A model generated the notes under the pieces. It saw only the letters and a list, made by a program, of their open reading frames with translations, ran no database searches and was not told where the DNA came from. Made by a program: the position numbers and the translations under genes. From CAVYEM01 sp963767635 (lineage in GTDB: Bacteria > Vulcanimicrobiota > Vulcanimicrobiia > Vulcanimicrobiales > Vulcanimicrobiaceae): 64,000 nt of DNA. Shown here in pieces: positions 37,981-47,723 of the stretch (positions are counted from its first letter, which is position 1; every line of letters starts with the position of its first letter). The stretch is from assembly GCA_963767635.1 (NCBI GenBank), contig CAVYEM010000001.1, positions 1,054,001-1,118,000 of the forward strand. The letters run 5' to 3'.

Positions 37981-40195
37981 AGAGGCGCGCCGTTTTCACG
38001 TAAGCGGGATCGTACAGGGAGTTGGTTTCCGTCCATTCGTATACCGTTTGGCGCACGAATACGGAGTGGCCGGATGGGTGCTCAACGGCGAGAGCGGCGT
38101 TGAAATTCACGCCGAAGCCGAAGCGGAAACGCTCGATCGTTTTGCGCGAGCGATCGTCAACCGGCCGCCACCAGCCGCGCGCGTCGCCGCATTCGACGCC
38201 GAGGCCGTGCAGCGGCACGATTTCGAGGGGTTTGAAATACGCCGGAGCGAACGGCGCGATGCGCCGACGGTTCGCGTATCGCCGGATCTGCCGGTGTGCG
38301 ATGCGTGTCTGCGCGAGCTATTCGATCCGGCGGATCGGCGTTACCGCTATCCATACATCAATTGCACGAATTGCGGGCCCCGGTACTCGATCGTGCGCGG
38401 CTTGCCGTACGATCGTCCGCAAACGACGATGCGCGATTGGCCGATGTGCCGCCAGTGCGCCCAGGAATACGACGATCCCGCGGACCGGCGCTTTCACGCA
38501 CAGCCGGTGGCGTGCCCGCAGTGCGGGCCGCATTACGTGCTCGAATTCGAGGGTGGCGAGATGCGTGAGGAGCCCGCAATCGCGCGAGCTGCGCAGATGC
38601 TGCGCGACGGATGCATTGTCGCCGTAAAAGGGATCGGCGGGTATCATTTGGCGTGCGACGCCCGCAACGCGAACGCGGTGGAAGCGCTGCGTGCACGCAA
38701 ATACCGCAAAGAGCGGCCGTTCGCGGTGATGGTCGCTTCCGTGGACGCGGCTCGCGCGCTGGCGGAGCTCGATTCGGAGACGGAACAGATGCTCTGCTCG
38801 CAGGCGCGACCCATCGTTCTTGCTGCGAGCAGAACGCAGCTGCACGGCGTCGCGCCCGATAATGACGATCTCGGCATCATGCTTGCGTACACGCCGCTGC
38901 ACCATTTGCTGTTTGCGGCGGACTGCCCGGACGCGTTGATCATGACGAGCGCAAATCGGTCGAGCGAACCCATCGCGTATCGCGATGACGAGGCGCGACG
39001 TTCCCTTGCCGGTATCGCGGACGCGCTGCTGGTCGGCGAACGAGAAATTGCGCGCCGCATCGACGACTCGGTAGCGCGCTGCGATGCGTTCGGACCGGCG
39101 GTTCTGCGCCACGCGCGCGGATATGCGCCGCAAGCGGTAGCCGCGCTCCCCTGTCTGCGGCCGATCCTGGCGGTCGGCGCGGATTTAAAGAATGCCGTCG
39201 CACTCGTAGTGCGCGGGCAGGCGTTCGTCAGTCAGCACATCGGCGACCTGGAGCACTTCGAAGCGTTTGAATCGTTTAAGCAAACCATTGCGGACCTGAG
39301 CGCGCTGTACGAGATGCCCAAAGAGGAAGTCGCCGTCGTGCACGACGCGCATCCGCAGTACGCCTCGTCGCAGTATGCCGCGCAGCTGCCCGGCACCAAA
39401 CTTGCCGTTCAGCATCATCGTGCGCATATCGCCAGCGTCCTGGCCGAGCATGGAGCGTTTGAAACTCGTGTGCTCGGCTTTGCTTTCGACGGCACTGGGT
39501 ACGGCGAGGACGGCGCAATCTGGGGCGGCGAAGTTTTCTGCGGCGATGCGGCGCATTTAGAGCGGGTGGCGCACCTGCGCACGGCCAGGCTACCCGGGGG
39601 CGATGCTGCAGCGCGTTTTCCCGTACAAGCCGCCGCCGGATTCCTCGACGGGATGCGCGTTCCGGATCTGACCGCGCCGCCGTTCAATTTTCCGGCGCGC
39701 TACGATGCTGCGCGCGAGTTGCTGCGTACCGGCGTGCGCGTCTTTGCGACCTCGTCCATGGGCCGGTTGTTTGATACGGTGGCGGCACTGCTGGGTTTTA
39801 CGCGCGAGATTACGTTTGAAGCGCAGGCGGCGATGTGGCTGGAACATCTCGCCCGGTCCAGCGCGCCGGTGACCGCGTATCCGTTTCCCGTAGAGAACGG
39901 CGAACTGGATTTTCAGCCGCTGCTTGCGCGGGTCATCGACGAGCGGCGCGGCGGACGCGATGTTCGCGAGATCGCGCGCGCATTTCACGAGGCGGTAGCA
40001 AGCGGCGTACTTGCGGCGTGTGCGGCGTTCGAAGAAGAGCGGATCGTCGTATCCGGCGGCGTGTTCCAAAATGCCGTATTGATGCAGCGTTTATCGGAAA
40101 CGCTCGGCGAACGCGTGTGGACCAATCGCGTCGTACCGGCGAATGACGGGGGAATTTCCCTAGGCCAAGCGGCGATCGCATCCACGATTCTCTAG
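37976..40195 (+). CDS. hypF: Carbamoyltransferase HypF
   Basis: About 739 residues. Makes the carbamoyl group for the CN ligands from carbamoyl phosphate and ATP and transfers it to HypE. Domains in order: acylphosphatase-like (HVSGIVQGVGFRPFVYRLA, residues 6-24), two zinc fingers (CDACLRELFD, CTNCGPRYS, CRQCAQEYDD, CPQCGPHYV), a YrdC-like domain (VAVKGIGGYHLACDARNANA) and a Kae1-like carbamoyltransferase domain (VQHHRAHIASVLAEHG, FDGTGYGEDGAIWGGEVF, VSGGVFQNAVL, PANDGGISLGQAAIA). No ATG or GTG fits. ATT at 37976 has GGAGG five bases upstream and overlaps the glutaredoxin TAG as ATTAG; a TTG at 37937 is the nearest standard alternative. Last gene of the hyp cluster. Confidence 0.94.
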   Translation: MREARRFHVSGIVQGVGFRPFVYRLAHEYGVAGWVLNGESGVEIHAEAEAETLDRFARAIVNRPPPAARVAAFDAEAVQRHDFEGFEIRRSERRDAPTVRVSPDLPVCDACLRELFDPADRRYRYPYINCTNCGPRYSIVRGLPYDRPQTTMRDWPMCRQCAQEYDDPADRRFHAQPVACPQCGPHYVLEFEGGEMREEPAIARAAQMLRDGCIVAVKGIGGYHLACDARNANAVEALRARKYRKERPFAVMVASVDAARALAELDSETEQMLCSQARPIVLAASRTQLHGVAPDNDDLGIMLAYTPLHHLLFAADCPDALIMTSANRSSEPIAYRDDEARRSLAGIADALLVGEREIARRIDDSVARCDAFGPAVLRHARGYAPQAVAALPCLRPILAVGADLKNAVALVVRGQAFVSQHIGDLEHFEAFESFKQTIADLSALYEMPKEEVAVVHDAHPQYASSQYAAQLPGTKLAVQHHRAHIASVLAEHGAFETRVLGFAFDGTGYGEDGAIWGGEVFCGDAAHLERVAHLRTARLPGGDAAARFPVQAAAGFLDGMRVPDLTAPPFNFPARYDAARELLRTGVRVFATSSMGRLFDTVAALLGFTREITFEAQAAMWLEHLARSSAPVTAYPFPVENGELDFQPLLARVIDERRGGRDVREIARAFHEAVASGVLAACAAFEEERIVVSGGVFQNAVLMQRLSETLGERVWTNRVVPANDGGISLGQAAIASTIL

Positions 40196-40292
40196 TCCGG
40201 GGCGCGGTTCCCGATGCAAGCGACCTATGGGCCCTACTTAATAGTCCGCGGTTCACTGTGCGCTTCTGTGTGTCCAGAGGTTCAATGGGCGG

Positions 40293-41715
40293 GTGCGACA
40301 GTACAACTTGCTGGCCGCATGCGCAATTGTTTTGGCACTTGCCGCGTGTGGAGGCGGCGGCGATCTCCATTCCGGATTCGGGCATAGCGCCCGGCTCGGG
40401 CAATCCGCATGCTCCCGCTCCCCCTACGTCGACGTCCGCGCCTTCCGCATCTCCCAACCCCACGACGAGCGCTTCACCCGAACCTGGCGGCGCAACAGCA
40501 CCCCCGCCCACGCAACACGTTGTAGCGGGCATTCCGAGCACCACCGGGCGGATCGGTTTGCTGCAGGTGTTCGACTATCACGGCGGACGCATTCCCGCCT
40601 CGCAGATCGACAAGCTGGGAAGGCGCTACGATGCAGTGTGGGGTTCCGTCGAGGCAACGGCTTGGGCGCACGCGCATCCCGGAATGATCGTCTCGAACTA
40701 TTTCATCATGGGAATGGACCAGTATTCCGTGACGCACCATACGCTCGCGTGGTGGGAAGCCAATCATCCCAGCTGGATTTTGTATGCCTGCAGCGCCGGC
40801 GGCGGCGCAACGCGCAACATCGCGTACATGCCGGGCATCAGCGTTCCCGACGTGCCGCTGGATATTCACAACCCGCAAGTCGTCACGTATCAAATCGATA
40901 CGATGGCCGCGGCAGCCAGAGCGGCGGGATACAACGCGCTCGCAATCGATCAATTCGTGTTTTGGAACACGTACGGCGGCGGAAACACGGCGCTCGGAGA
41001 GCATCGCAGTTCGGGCGAATACGGGTGCGGAGTTTGGAACGGCGGCACGTTCGTGCGGCGGTACGCAGCCCAGAGCGATCCGCAGTGGACGACGGACGTT
41101 ATCGGCTATGCGCGCATCGCGCGCAGTATCTTGCATGCCCGCGGCATGTCACTGATCATCAACCACCCGGGTGGCAGCGTCAAAAATCCCGCGGAGCAGC
41201 AGCTGCTGCAAAACACCGACGAGGTGATGGACGAAACCGGATTCAGCGACTACGGAAAATACCAGCAGAACGACGGAAATCTGTTCATCGGGACGCTGGC
41301 GTACATGCGCTACGCGCAGCAGCACGGCGTGGGTGTGTTGATGGTGAACAAGTTCATCAACCTCACCGACGTGACCGGCGTCCCGTTAGAGTACTCGATC
41401 GCAACGTACTTACTGGGCAATCAGGGCGCGGCGCTGCTCTTCGCGGGCGGAGCGCACTACGGGACGCTGCAGTATCATCCCGAATACGATGCGCCCGTCG
41501 GCAAGCCGTGCAGCGACGTCTCCGGCGGACCGGCGGTGTTCACCCGGCGCTTCACGGGCGGCATGGCCGTCGTCAACGCCGGCCTTGCAGCGAATCGCCT
41601 CGCGTTGCCTGCAGGCAAAAGCTACCGCGACATCGAGGGTCGGCCGGTAAGCAATCCGCTGATGCTCGAACCGAACGACGGACGCGTATTGCTGACGTCA
41701 TCCGGCGGCTGCTGA
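40293..41715 (+). CDS. Putative lipoprotein glycoside hydrolase (GHL15-like), frameshift near the start
   Basis: About 474 residues. A lipoprotein signal (MRQYNLLAACAIVLALAACG) starts at GTG 40293. The remaining protein is in the next frame after one probable extra base in the GGCGGCGGCG run near 40358. A Pro/Ser/Thr/Ala-rich linker follows, then a catalytic-looking TIM-barrel region: RIGLLQVFDYHGGRIPASQI, YDAVWGSVEATAWAHAHPGM, WWEANHPSWILYACS, AARAAGYNALAIDQFVFWNT (possible catalytic Asp in AIDQF) and LIINHPGGSVKNPAEQQLL. This matches the plan of the hypothetical GHL15 glycosyl hydrolase family. Exported and lipid-anchored; polysaccharide target unknown. Confidence 0.7.
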
Positions 41716-41746
41716 AGAACCGCCGGATCGATTTTGCAAAATGAGG

Positions 41747-42247
41747 TCAGCTGCCGGAATACTCGCGCGCAAGCCGCAGATGCGTTTCGAGTACCGGCAG
41801 CGTTTGCTGTGCGAAGTTGCGCAGCTGCGGGTTGCTTCCATCCCGAATTTCTTTTCGAAAGAGTGCGATCGTCTTCACGTGATCCGGCACTTCTTTCGCT
41901 AGGTAGGCACTGCCGGAAAGATGCTCCGGTGTTTTGGCCATGGATATTCCGTCCTGCACTTGTGAAGTGAGGTCCAGCTGCTGCGCGACGTCTTTGAGCT
42001 GCTCGTTGGCCTTGCCGTGATCGCGAATCATGCGCATGGCGAACGAACGTGCATGAGCGTTCGAACTCGTGCGCTCCACTTGGCCTTCGCGCACTTCCTC
42101 GGTTCCGCCCTTCGCGGCTTGCATGGCGAAGGTGCGATCCATGGAATTCACGTGTGCGGAGCTCATGCTTTGCGCGGACGCTAAACCGCCCGCAATCAAG
42201 GCCAAGGAGGCTGCGGCCAGGGCCGCTCTTGTTAAGAAGTATTGCAT
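41747..42247 (-). CDS. DUF4142 domain-containing secreted protein
   Basis: 166 residues. A signal peptide (MQYFLTRAALAAASLALIAG, cut after ASA) precedes a helical DUF4142 domain: DRTFAMQAAKGGTEEVREGQ, RSFAMRMIRDHGKANEQLKD and LPVLETHLRLAREY. Ferritin-like fold, periplasmic or extracellular, no known activity. The ATG at 42247 is internal to a slightly longer frame and is chosen for the signal peptide. Separated from the HiPIP gene by 63 bases; same strand. Confidence 0.85.
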   Translation of the reverse strand: MQYFLTRAALAAASLALIAGGLASAQSMSSAHVNSMDRTFAMQAAKGGTEEVREGQVERTSSNAHARSFAMRMIRDHGKANEQLKDVAQQLDLTSQVQDGISMAKTPEHLSGSAYLAKEVPDHVKTIALFRKEIRDGSNPQLRNFAQQTLPVLETHLRLAREYSGS

Positions 42248-42310
42248 GGTAACACCTTGCCCAGCCTCAATACTTTGCACACACGGCGGCGGCTTGCTGC
42301 CGCTAGCAAG

Positions 42311-42574
42311 CTACTTCTTGGTATAAGCCACACACCAGCCGTTCGGGCTTATTGCACCGTCGACGATTTGGCATTTACCCATCGCGGTCGACGTCTTTCC
42401 CGGTATAAAAAACTTGCAACCAGCGCATTTTTGATTGCCTTTCGGCTTGTTCTGATACTTGACTTGCGCTTTGCCCGACTTCGCTTGCGCGATGCTCGTC
42501 GTTACGCCGACTGCCGCTGCCAGCACTGGAAGGACGATTGCTTTGATCGCGTCTTGCCTGGTTAGTTTACGCAT
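42311..42574 (-). CDS. High-potential iron-sulfur protein (HiPIP)
   Basis: 87 residues. Small soluble periplasmic electron carrier with one high-potential [4Fe-4S] cluster. The four ligands are in KCAGCKFF, GKCQIV and the terminal NGWCVAYTKK, with the usual spacing. A twin-arginine-like or Sec-like leader with a charged start (MRKLTRQDAIKAIVLPVLAA) precedes it; folded HiPIPs are usually Tat-exported, but here the arginines are split (RKLTRQ). ATG at 42574 has GGAGG seven bases upstream. HiPIPs can feed terminal oxidases; a link to the hydrogenase chain is only a possibility. Confidence 0.85.
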   Translation of the reverse strand: MRKLTRQDAIKAIVLPVLAAAVGVTTSIAQAKSGKAQVKYQNKPKGNQKCAGCKFFIPGKTSTAMGKCQIVDGAISPNGWCVAYTKK

Positions 42575-42650
42575 TCTACAGCCTCCATAGATCGATTCCG
42601 AACCCACGATGCAATGGTAGCATCGCGGGCCGGAATCTTCCACAGGGAGG

Positions 42651-43164
42651 TCAGGTCTTGCTGCAGACGCCTTTGCGTGTCATCGTCTTCCCTTTTTCGG
42701 TCCAGATCGTCGTCCAGGTTAAGTCTGTTGGCGCTGACGCGATACGTCGACTTTTCATGCGTCGGATCCGGCGGATACGCGCCGTCGAAAGTAAACGTGC
42801 TCGCGCTCGGCGATGCTTTGGCGACGCCGACGCCCCAGTCACCCGCAGTCGAACTGCCGCCCATTGAAACGTATTCTTGGTTCTTTGAATCGTAGCCAAG
42901 AAGCGATGCGCTCGTGCCTGCGGGCATGTTGCCGACGGCGCTGTGCTTGCCGACGCCCTGGAACCAGCCGTCGGCCAAGCGAGTCCAGGTCGTTGTCGAC
43001 GTTCTCGTGCCTTTAGGTCCATGCGCGGTGCACGACCACGTGCCCGCGATGTTTGCAAACAACACCGGGGACGACGCGCTTCCTGCTGCCGCGTGAGCCG
43101 CGCCATAACCGGCGCAGGAAATGATCAACAAAGTTAAACCCGTAATGCCAAACAAGTAGCGCAT
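42651..43164 (-). CDS. Secreted protein of unknown function (DUF1579-like), frameshifted near the C-terminus
   Basis: About 171 residues. Signal peptide (MRYLFGITGLTLLIISCAGY, cut after AHA), then a lipocalin-like beta domain starting IAGTWSCTAHGPKGTRTSTT and LADGWFQGVGKH, with SKNQEYVSMGGSSTAGDWGV. The open frame continues to 42562 with unnatural sequence, but the expected ending (LTWTTIWTEKGKTMTRKGVC to a stop at 42651) is in another frame after about 42720. A single-base error or mutation is likely. Same strand as the HiPIP gene. Function unknown. Confidence 0.7.
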
Positions 43165-43343
43165 GTAAGCTCCTTTGCGGTAAGTGCCATAGCTTTAAGG
43201 TAGGTCGGCCTTTATGGCCAATCCTTGAGCACTCCGGTTTAATTTGAAAGTAGCGTATTTGAGCCGGCATCAGGGCGAGTGAACGGGGGCCCTCTTTCTC
43301 GCTTCTCGTCAGGACTATAGGTGAGCGGTAGTCAAAACGGCAC

Positions 43344-43371
43344 TTGCAATTATTGTGCGCGCGCGCATAAT
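43344..43371 (+). promoter_or_regulatory. Possible promoter for the Vgb-like gene
   Basis: TTGCAA at 43344-43349 and CATAAT at 43366-43371 with 16 bases between, about 40 bases before the start codon at 43412. The rest of the 247-base divergent region shows nothing else that I can name. Confidence 0.4.
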
Positions 43372-43411
43372 ATCGCCACCGAATCGAACTCCGATTCAAA
43401 GGAGGACATCC

Positions 43412-44852
43412 ATGACTATCCGGTGGTTTCGAATAGGTGCAGTTTTTTGTTTTCTTACGGCTTGCAGCGGCTACGGCGCACACGACGCGCTGACTCCCGC
43501 CGGCCCGACGAAGTCGTCGAACGTATTGCGGCCGCAAGCTGCATCCGCCGGCACGCACATCGATTATTACAACCTTGGCTCCAATCCCAATACGGATTTG
43601 TACGGCTACCGAATCGTTCAAGGCCCTGATGCGGCGATGTACTACAGCACGCTGGGCCCTGTAACTTGCGTGAACAGCTTCTGCTCTTCCAGAGTAGGAA
43701 GTGTCGGCCGGCTGAATCCATCGTCCGGCGGCTTTCAAGAGATTACCCTAAGCGCATCGGCATACGATCTGCGCTTCACGAGGGACTATGCTTTATGGGC
43801 AGCGGAATTCCCAATCGGAAAACTGGCGCGTATAACGCTTCCGTTGAGCTCGAGCAACGTCACCGAAATCTCTGTGCCACCGCCCGGCACGGGAGCGACG
43901 CCCGAGCCGCATTCGCTTGCAAATGGACCGGACGGCAACCTCTGGTTCGCCGATTATGGGACGGCCCGCATCGGTAAGATCAATCCGCTTGGACCGTTGA
44001 CTCCCGGGGCCATGACGATGTACCAGGTGCCGAGCGGCGCTCCCGGGACGTTTCAAGCCTCGGCGCGCCCCTATGATATTACCGCCGGACCCGACGGTAA
44101 TCTGTGGTTCACCGATCGAATCAACGGACAGATCGACAAATCGACGACGAACGGCGCGATCACGACCTACGTCACGCCGGAACAGCTCGCGCTGAGCTCG
44201 TCGAACAGTTCGTTTCCGGCGTTTATTACGTCGGCGTCGGGGCAGACTGTACTTTACGCAATCAAATGACGCAACTACACCTTTGGACAGCGTCACGGCC
44301 GCCGGCCGATTCTCGCACGTCTCCCTCCCAAGCGGAGCCGCACCATATTTTATCACATCGAGCGCAAACTCGGTCGCCTTCTCCGACCTTCAAAACAGCG
44401 CTATCGGCACGTACCGTACCGACACGCACCAAGTACGCGAGTTACCACTCAACCAGCTCAGTTCACCGGGCGTAGGCGGCCTTAACGGAGTCACCTTCGC
44501 AGGCGACGGCTCCGTGTGGTTCATGTGCTACAATCCGCTGGTCCCGGGCGGACCGATCTGCGCCGGTCATCTGGTGCTGACATCGACATGGTCGATCTTT
44601 CCGGGAACCGCGATCACGTTGATTCGCTCTGCCGGCAACACGACGCATCAGCTCGTCGGCATCGGCGAGAGCGGAGACAGCGGGCCGTTTACTTTCGTTT
44701 CTTCCAATCCCAACGTCGTCCAAGTCCGCCGCATACCCGGACGTGACCACGACTTCTACTTGGATCCGGTCGGCTATTTCCGAGCGTATGTTACCGTCAC
44801 GGACTCCCACGGCGTCTCGCAACGGATCACCGTGGCCGTCAATCGCAGTTAA
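43412..44852 (+). CDS. Secreted virginiamycin B lyase-like beta-propeller protein, frameshifted
   Basis: About 480 residues. A lipobox-type leader (RIGAVFCFLTACSG) is followed by beta-propeller blades of the Vgb/NHL type: QGPDAAMYYSTLG, NGPDGNLWFADYGTARIGKI, AGPDGNLWFTDRINGQIDKS and AGDGSVWFMCYN, then a C-terminal Ig-like region (FTFVSSNPNVVQV). The frame breaks at about 44268 (ATCAAATGA), and continuation is clear in the next frame (NDATTPLDSVTAAGRF). One extra A would explain it. ATG at 43412 with AAAGGAGG. Such propellers are usually extracellular binding modules; true lyase activity is unproven. Confidence 0.8.
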
Positions 44853-44871
44853 GCGGCAGGTCCAGGGTTTT

Positions 44872-44908
44872 GAGCGCCGCTTTCTCGCTTTTGAAAGGAG
44901 CGGCGCTC
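44872..44908 (+). terminator. Strong hairpin after the Vgb-like gene
   Basis: A perfect 10-bp stem (GAGCGCCGCT at 44872-44881 with AGCGGCGCTC at 44899-44908) and a 17-base loop, 20 bases after the stop. No T-tract follows, so it may be a processing or Rho-assisted end rather than a classical terminator. It also lies 22 bases before the next start. Confidence 0.45.
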
Positions 44909-44929
44909 GCAACTGTGTAGAAGATAAGG

Positions 44930-45505
44930 GTGCGCGCAGCGGCATTCATTCGCTACCATAGCGGCGACGGATTCGGACACGTCGGCTGGGCGTTTGACGT
45001 TCAGGAGCAAGCGTGCGTGAACGCCGGCTCCGTCGAAAACCACAGCGGCCACATATTCTCCCCCGCAGCCGACATGGGATTTTGGACCGCATTTTCCGCG
45101 GATCCGACGCCGGAAATGCGTAAGCGCGCGTACGATGACGTGAAGTACATCGAGGTTCCGAATGCCGATCCGATATTAGCGTATCGCACGGTGCTGTGGA
45201 TTCAGCACAACGGCTATCGCGCGTTTCTGCGTAACTGTGAGGACGACGTGTACGACGTGCTGCGCGCGTACGGCGTTTCCAATCTCACGCCACCCTCGTT
45301 AGTATGGTTCCCGAAATCGTGGTTTCGCCGCTTTCGCGGCAGCTTGGTGCACGTATCGGATTTTGCGTGGGACGGCCATGGCGCAAGTGAGCCGCCGGCG
45401 CCTGCAGCGCTGGACGGCTTGCAGCCCTGGCACCCGACTTGGCGGCGCGCCTGGCATTTCGACTTTCACTTGTTCGGTTGGAAGCGCTTGTTGGGCCGCG
45501 CGTAG
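44930..45505 (+). CDS. Protein of unknown function, possible papain-like (permuted NlpC/P60-type) fold
   Basis: 191 residues, no signal peptide from the GTG start. Opens AAFIRYHSGDGFGHVGWAFD, with a His near a Gly-rich turn, and later has QHNGYRAFLRNCEDDVYDVL with a cysteine after Asn. An early His and a late N-C pair are reminiscent of circularly permuted papain-like peptidases or amidases, but I would not call the family. The C-terminus is Trp/His-rich (LQPWHPTWRRAWHFDFHLFG). Converges on the threonine ammonia-lyase gene with a four-base gap. Confidence 0.65.
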   Translation: MRAAAFIRYHSGDGFGHVGWAFDVQEQACVNAGSVENHSGHIFSPAADMGFWTAFSADPTPEMRKRAYDDVKYIEVPNADPILAYRTVLWIQHNGYRAFLRNCEDDVYDVLRAYGVSNLTPPSLVWFPKSWFRRFRGSLVHVSDFAWDGHGASEPPAPAALDGLQPWHPTWRRAWHFDFHLFGWKRLLGRA

Positions 45506-45509
45506 TCGA

Positions 45510-46736
45510 CTAGAACTTCGGCTCGACGCGGCCATGCGAGCGTAAAAGCATCGCTGGGAATCCCGTTTCATTCAACCGCTGGAGAATGACTGCGAGATCG
45601 TCGTGGTCGCGCAACTCCAGCGTAAAGTCCAGGTCGGCGCTTTTAGAAGAGAGATCGGTGAACAATCGGCGGTGGGCGAGATCCATCACGTTTGCGCCGA
45701 GCTGGGCGATCAGCGCGGATATTTCGGCGAGCGCGCCGGGCTTGTCGGCAATCTCCACGCGAATGCGGGCCACCAGTCCATCGCGCAGCTGAGTCCGCAT
45801 GATCACGTTGGCCAGCAACGCCGGATCGATGTTTCCTCCGGTAAGAACGATCCCGACGGTTTTACCGGCAAATCGATCGGCATGCACGTACAACGCCGCG
45901 GCGGCCGCCGCGCCTGCCCCTTCCACGACCAGCTTCTCTTGCTCCAGCAGCGCGGAGATTGCGGACTCAATCGCTTCTTCCGAGAGCAAGACGATGTCGC
46001 TGACCAGACGCCGCACGGCGTCGAGAGCGCGCGACGACTGTGTTTCCACGGCGATCCCGTCGGCGATCGTGGAGGTCCCCGCCACAGGCTCGAGCCCCTG
46101 CAGCGCGCGGTGCATGTGCGGATGTCTGGCGGCTTGCACACCTATCACGCGAATGCGTGGTGAAATCGCGGCGGCTGCAATGGCGATTCCAGCGATCAAA
46201 CCGCCCCCGCCGATCGGAACGATCAACGTGTCGAGCGCAGGCTGCGCATGCAGCATCTCGAGTGCGAGTGTCCCATTTGCGGCCACGATTGCATCGTCAT
46301 CGTACGGATGAACCAGCGTAAGGCATTCGTTCTCTGCAAGACCGCGAGCGGTTTGCTCGCCTTCGGCAAGATTCGACCCGGCGAGCAGCACGCGCGCGCC
46401 AAATGCTCGCGTTCGTCGAACTTTTGTAAACGGCGTTCCCATCGGCATCACGATCGTCGCCGGAATGCCCAGGCGCTGCGCGTGATATGCGACGGCTTGC
46501 GCGTGGTTGCCGGCAGACATGGCAACGACGCCGCGCCGCGCCGCGCGCTCGTCCAAACTGCGCAATTTGACGAGCGCACCGCGTTCCTTGAAGGAGCCGG
46601 TGAACTGGCGGTTCTCCAGTTTCATCCAGACGTCCGCGCCTGTGGCCTTCGAGAGATGCGGCGACGGTAGGCATGGCGTTTTCGGTAACTCGACGGCGAT
46701 CTGCGATGCGGCCGCTTCCACCGCGGCCAGCTTCAT
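45510..46736 (-). CDS. ilvA: Threonine ammonia-lyase (threonine dehydratase) with ACT domain
   Basis: 408 residues, fold-type II PLP enzyme that deaminates threonine (and serine) to 2-oxobutyrate and ammonia. Visible: LENRQFTGSFKERGALVKLR with the PLP lysine (about residue 54), MSAGNHAQAVAYHAQRLGIP, the phosphate-binding loop PIGGGGLIAGIA, and a C-terminal ACT domain (VRIRVEIADKPGALAEISAL). This length and single ACT domain fit the catabolic/TdcB-ACT type rather than the two-ACT biosynthetic IlvA, so the symbol is provisional. ATG at 46736 overlaps the upstream phosphoesterase stop by four bases, indicating coupling. Confidence 0.9.
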   Translation of the reverse strand: MKLAAVEAAASQIAVELPKTPCLPSPHLSKATGADVWMKLENRQFTGSFKERGALVKLRSLDERAARRGVVAMSAGNHAQAVAYHAQRLGIPATIVMPMGTPFTKVRRTRAFGARVLLAGSNLAEGEQTARGLAENECLTLVHPYDDDAIVAANGTLALEMLHAQPALDTLIVPIGGGGLIAGIAIAAAAISPRIRVIGVQAARHPHMHRALQGLEPVAGTSTIADGIAVETQSSRALDAVRRLVSDIVLLSEEAIESAISALLEQEKLVVEGAGAAAAAALYVHADRFAGKTVGIVLTGGNIDPALLANVIMRTQLRDGLVARIRVEIADKPGALAEISALIAQLGANVMDLAHRRLFTDLSSKSADLDFTLELRDHDDLAVILQRLNETGFPAMLLRSHGRVEPKF

Positions 46737-47722
46737 GGAAGCAGGTCGAGCATGGGATCCGCCTTGGCCGCATTCGCGAGCGGAGGCAATCCCCAAGCAT
46801 CCTCCAACGTTCGCAGCAACGAGTAATGGTTGTACGGCTTACTCGAAACGCGGTGCCCGCCGTTGCGGTCAATAACGATCGTCACGATGTGTCCGCCGCC
46901 CGGTACTACTCCGCAGCAACCCAAATCGGAATCGCCTTCGTCCCAGGTCAAAAAAATCGCCGAGCTGTCGGTGAAGGCCGGCGTCTTCAGAATCGCCGTT
47001 ACCAAATCGCGCACGTAGCGGTCGCCTTCGCGAATGAGCGCCGTGCCAAGCGGGCATCGCCGAGCGCTATGCATATCATGGCACAGATCCGGCGCGATAT
47101 AGATGAACCGCGGCGCCGTGGCCGCGCTTCGGAGCGTGGTCGCAAGTTCGTCGATCGAATGCAAGGGGCGAACGTGCGAGCGACGTTGCGGATTTGTCGC
47201 GACAGCGCGAAAATACAGGAAGGGATTGTGCTTCTGCGCGTACGTTCCTTGGCTGCCGGCATACTGCGAACCAAGATATCCGGCCGATGGCATGGATTGC
47301 AAAAAGGCCACCCATGGAATATGCTTTTGCTCCAAGCCGTCCACGAGGGTTGGCGCATCGAAGCCGTGGCAATGGCTTGAACGCGAAGCAGAAAAACAGC
47401 TCGGCGCATCGTCGCGCACGCCAAACGTGCTTCCCGCAATAAGCGCCAAATAATTCGGCAGACTCGGATGCGCAACGGCATAATACGAAGCCGCCAGTCC
47501 GTAGTGCGCAGCGAGCGAGGCGATAAAAGGCGCCGCCGGTGGATGTGCCGCGCGGCGGCTCAATAGCGAGGCGAACTCCTCGTTCTCCATGACGATGACG
47601 ATTGCTCGATCGAGCCGCACTCGCACGTTCGTCGACCTCTTTGCTCGCGAAGGAGTCTGCAGCGGCGAGGTATGGCGGCGGCGCGGATGAAACCAGCATG
47701 GCGGGCGAACCTCCAAACTCAC
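46733..47722 (-). CDS. Phosphoesterase-family (acid phosphatase / phospholipase C-like) protein
   Basis: About 330 residues. Alkaline-phosphatase-fold phosphoesterase of the PF04185 type: AIVIVMENEEFASLL (metal Glu/Asn), YYAVAHPSLPNYLALIAGST (the nucleophile region), YIAPDLCHDMHSARRCPLGT, FLTWDEGDSDLGC and PYNHYSLLRTLEDAWGLPPL. It would hydrolyse phosphate esters, probably outside the cytoplasm. The first 35 residues in this frame look unnatural, and an alternative frame gives MLVSSAPPPYLAAADSFASK, so the start is uncertain and a frameshift near 47640 is possible. Coupled to the downstream ammonia-lyase gene by an ATGA overlap. Confidence 0.8.
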   Translation of the reverse strand: MSLEVRPPCWFHPRRRHTSPLQTPSRAKRSTNVRVRLDRAIVIVMENEEFASLLSRRAAHPPAAPFIASLAAHYGLAASYYAVAHPSLPNYLALIAGSTFGVRDDAPSCFSASRSSHCHGFDAPTLVDGLEQKHIPWVAFLQSMPSAGYLGSQYAGSQGTYAQKHNPFLYFRAVATNPQRRSHVRPLHSIDELATTLRSAATAPRFIYIAPDLCHDMHSARRCPLGTALIREGDRYVRDLVTAILKTPAFTDSSAIFLTWDEGDSDLGCCGVVPGGGHIVTIVIDRNGGHRVSSKPYNHYSLLRTLEDAWGLPPLANAAKADPMLDLLP

Positions 47723-47723
47723 C

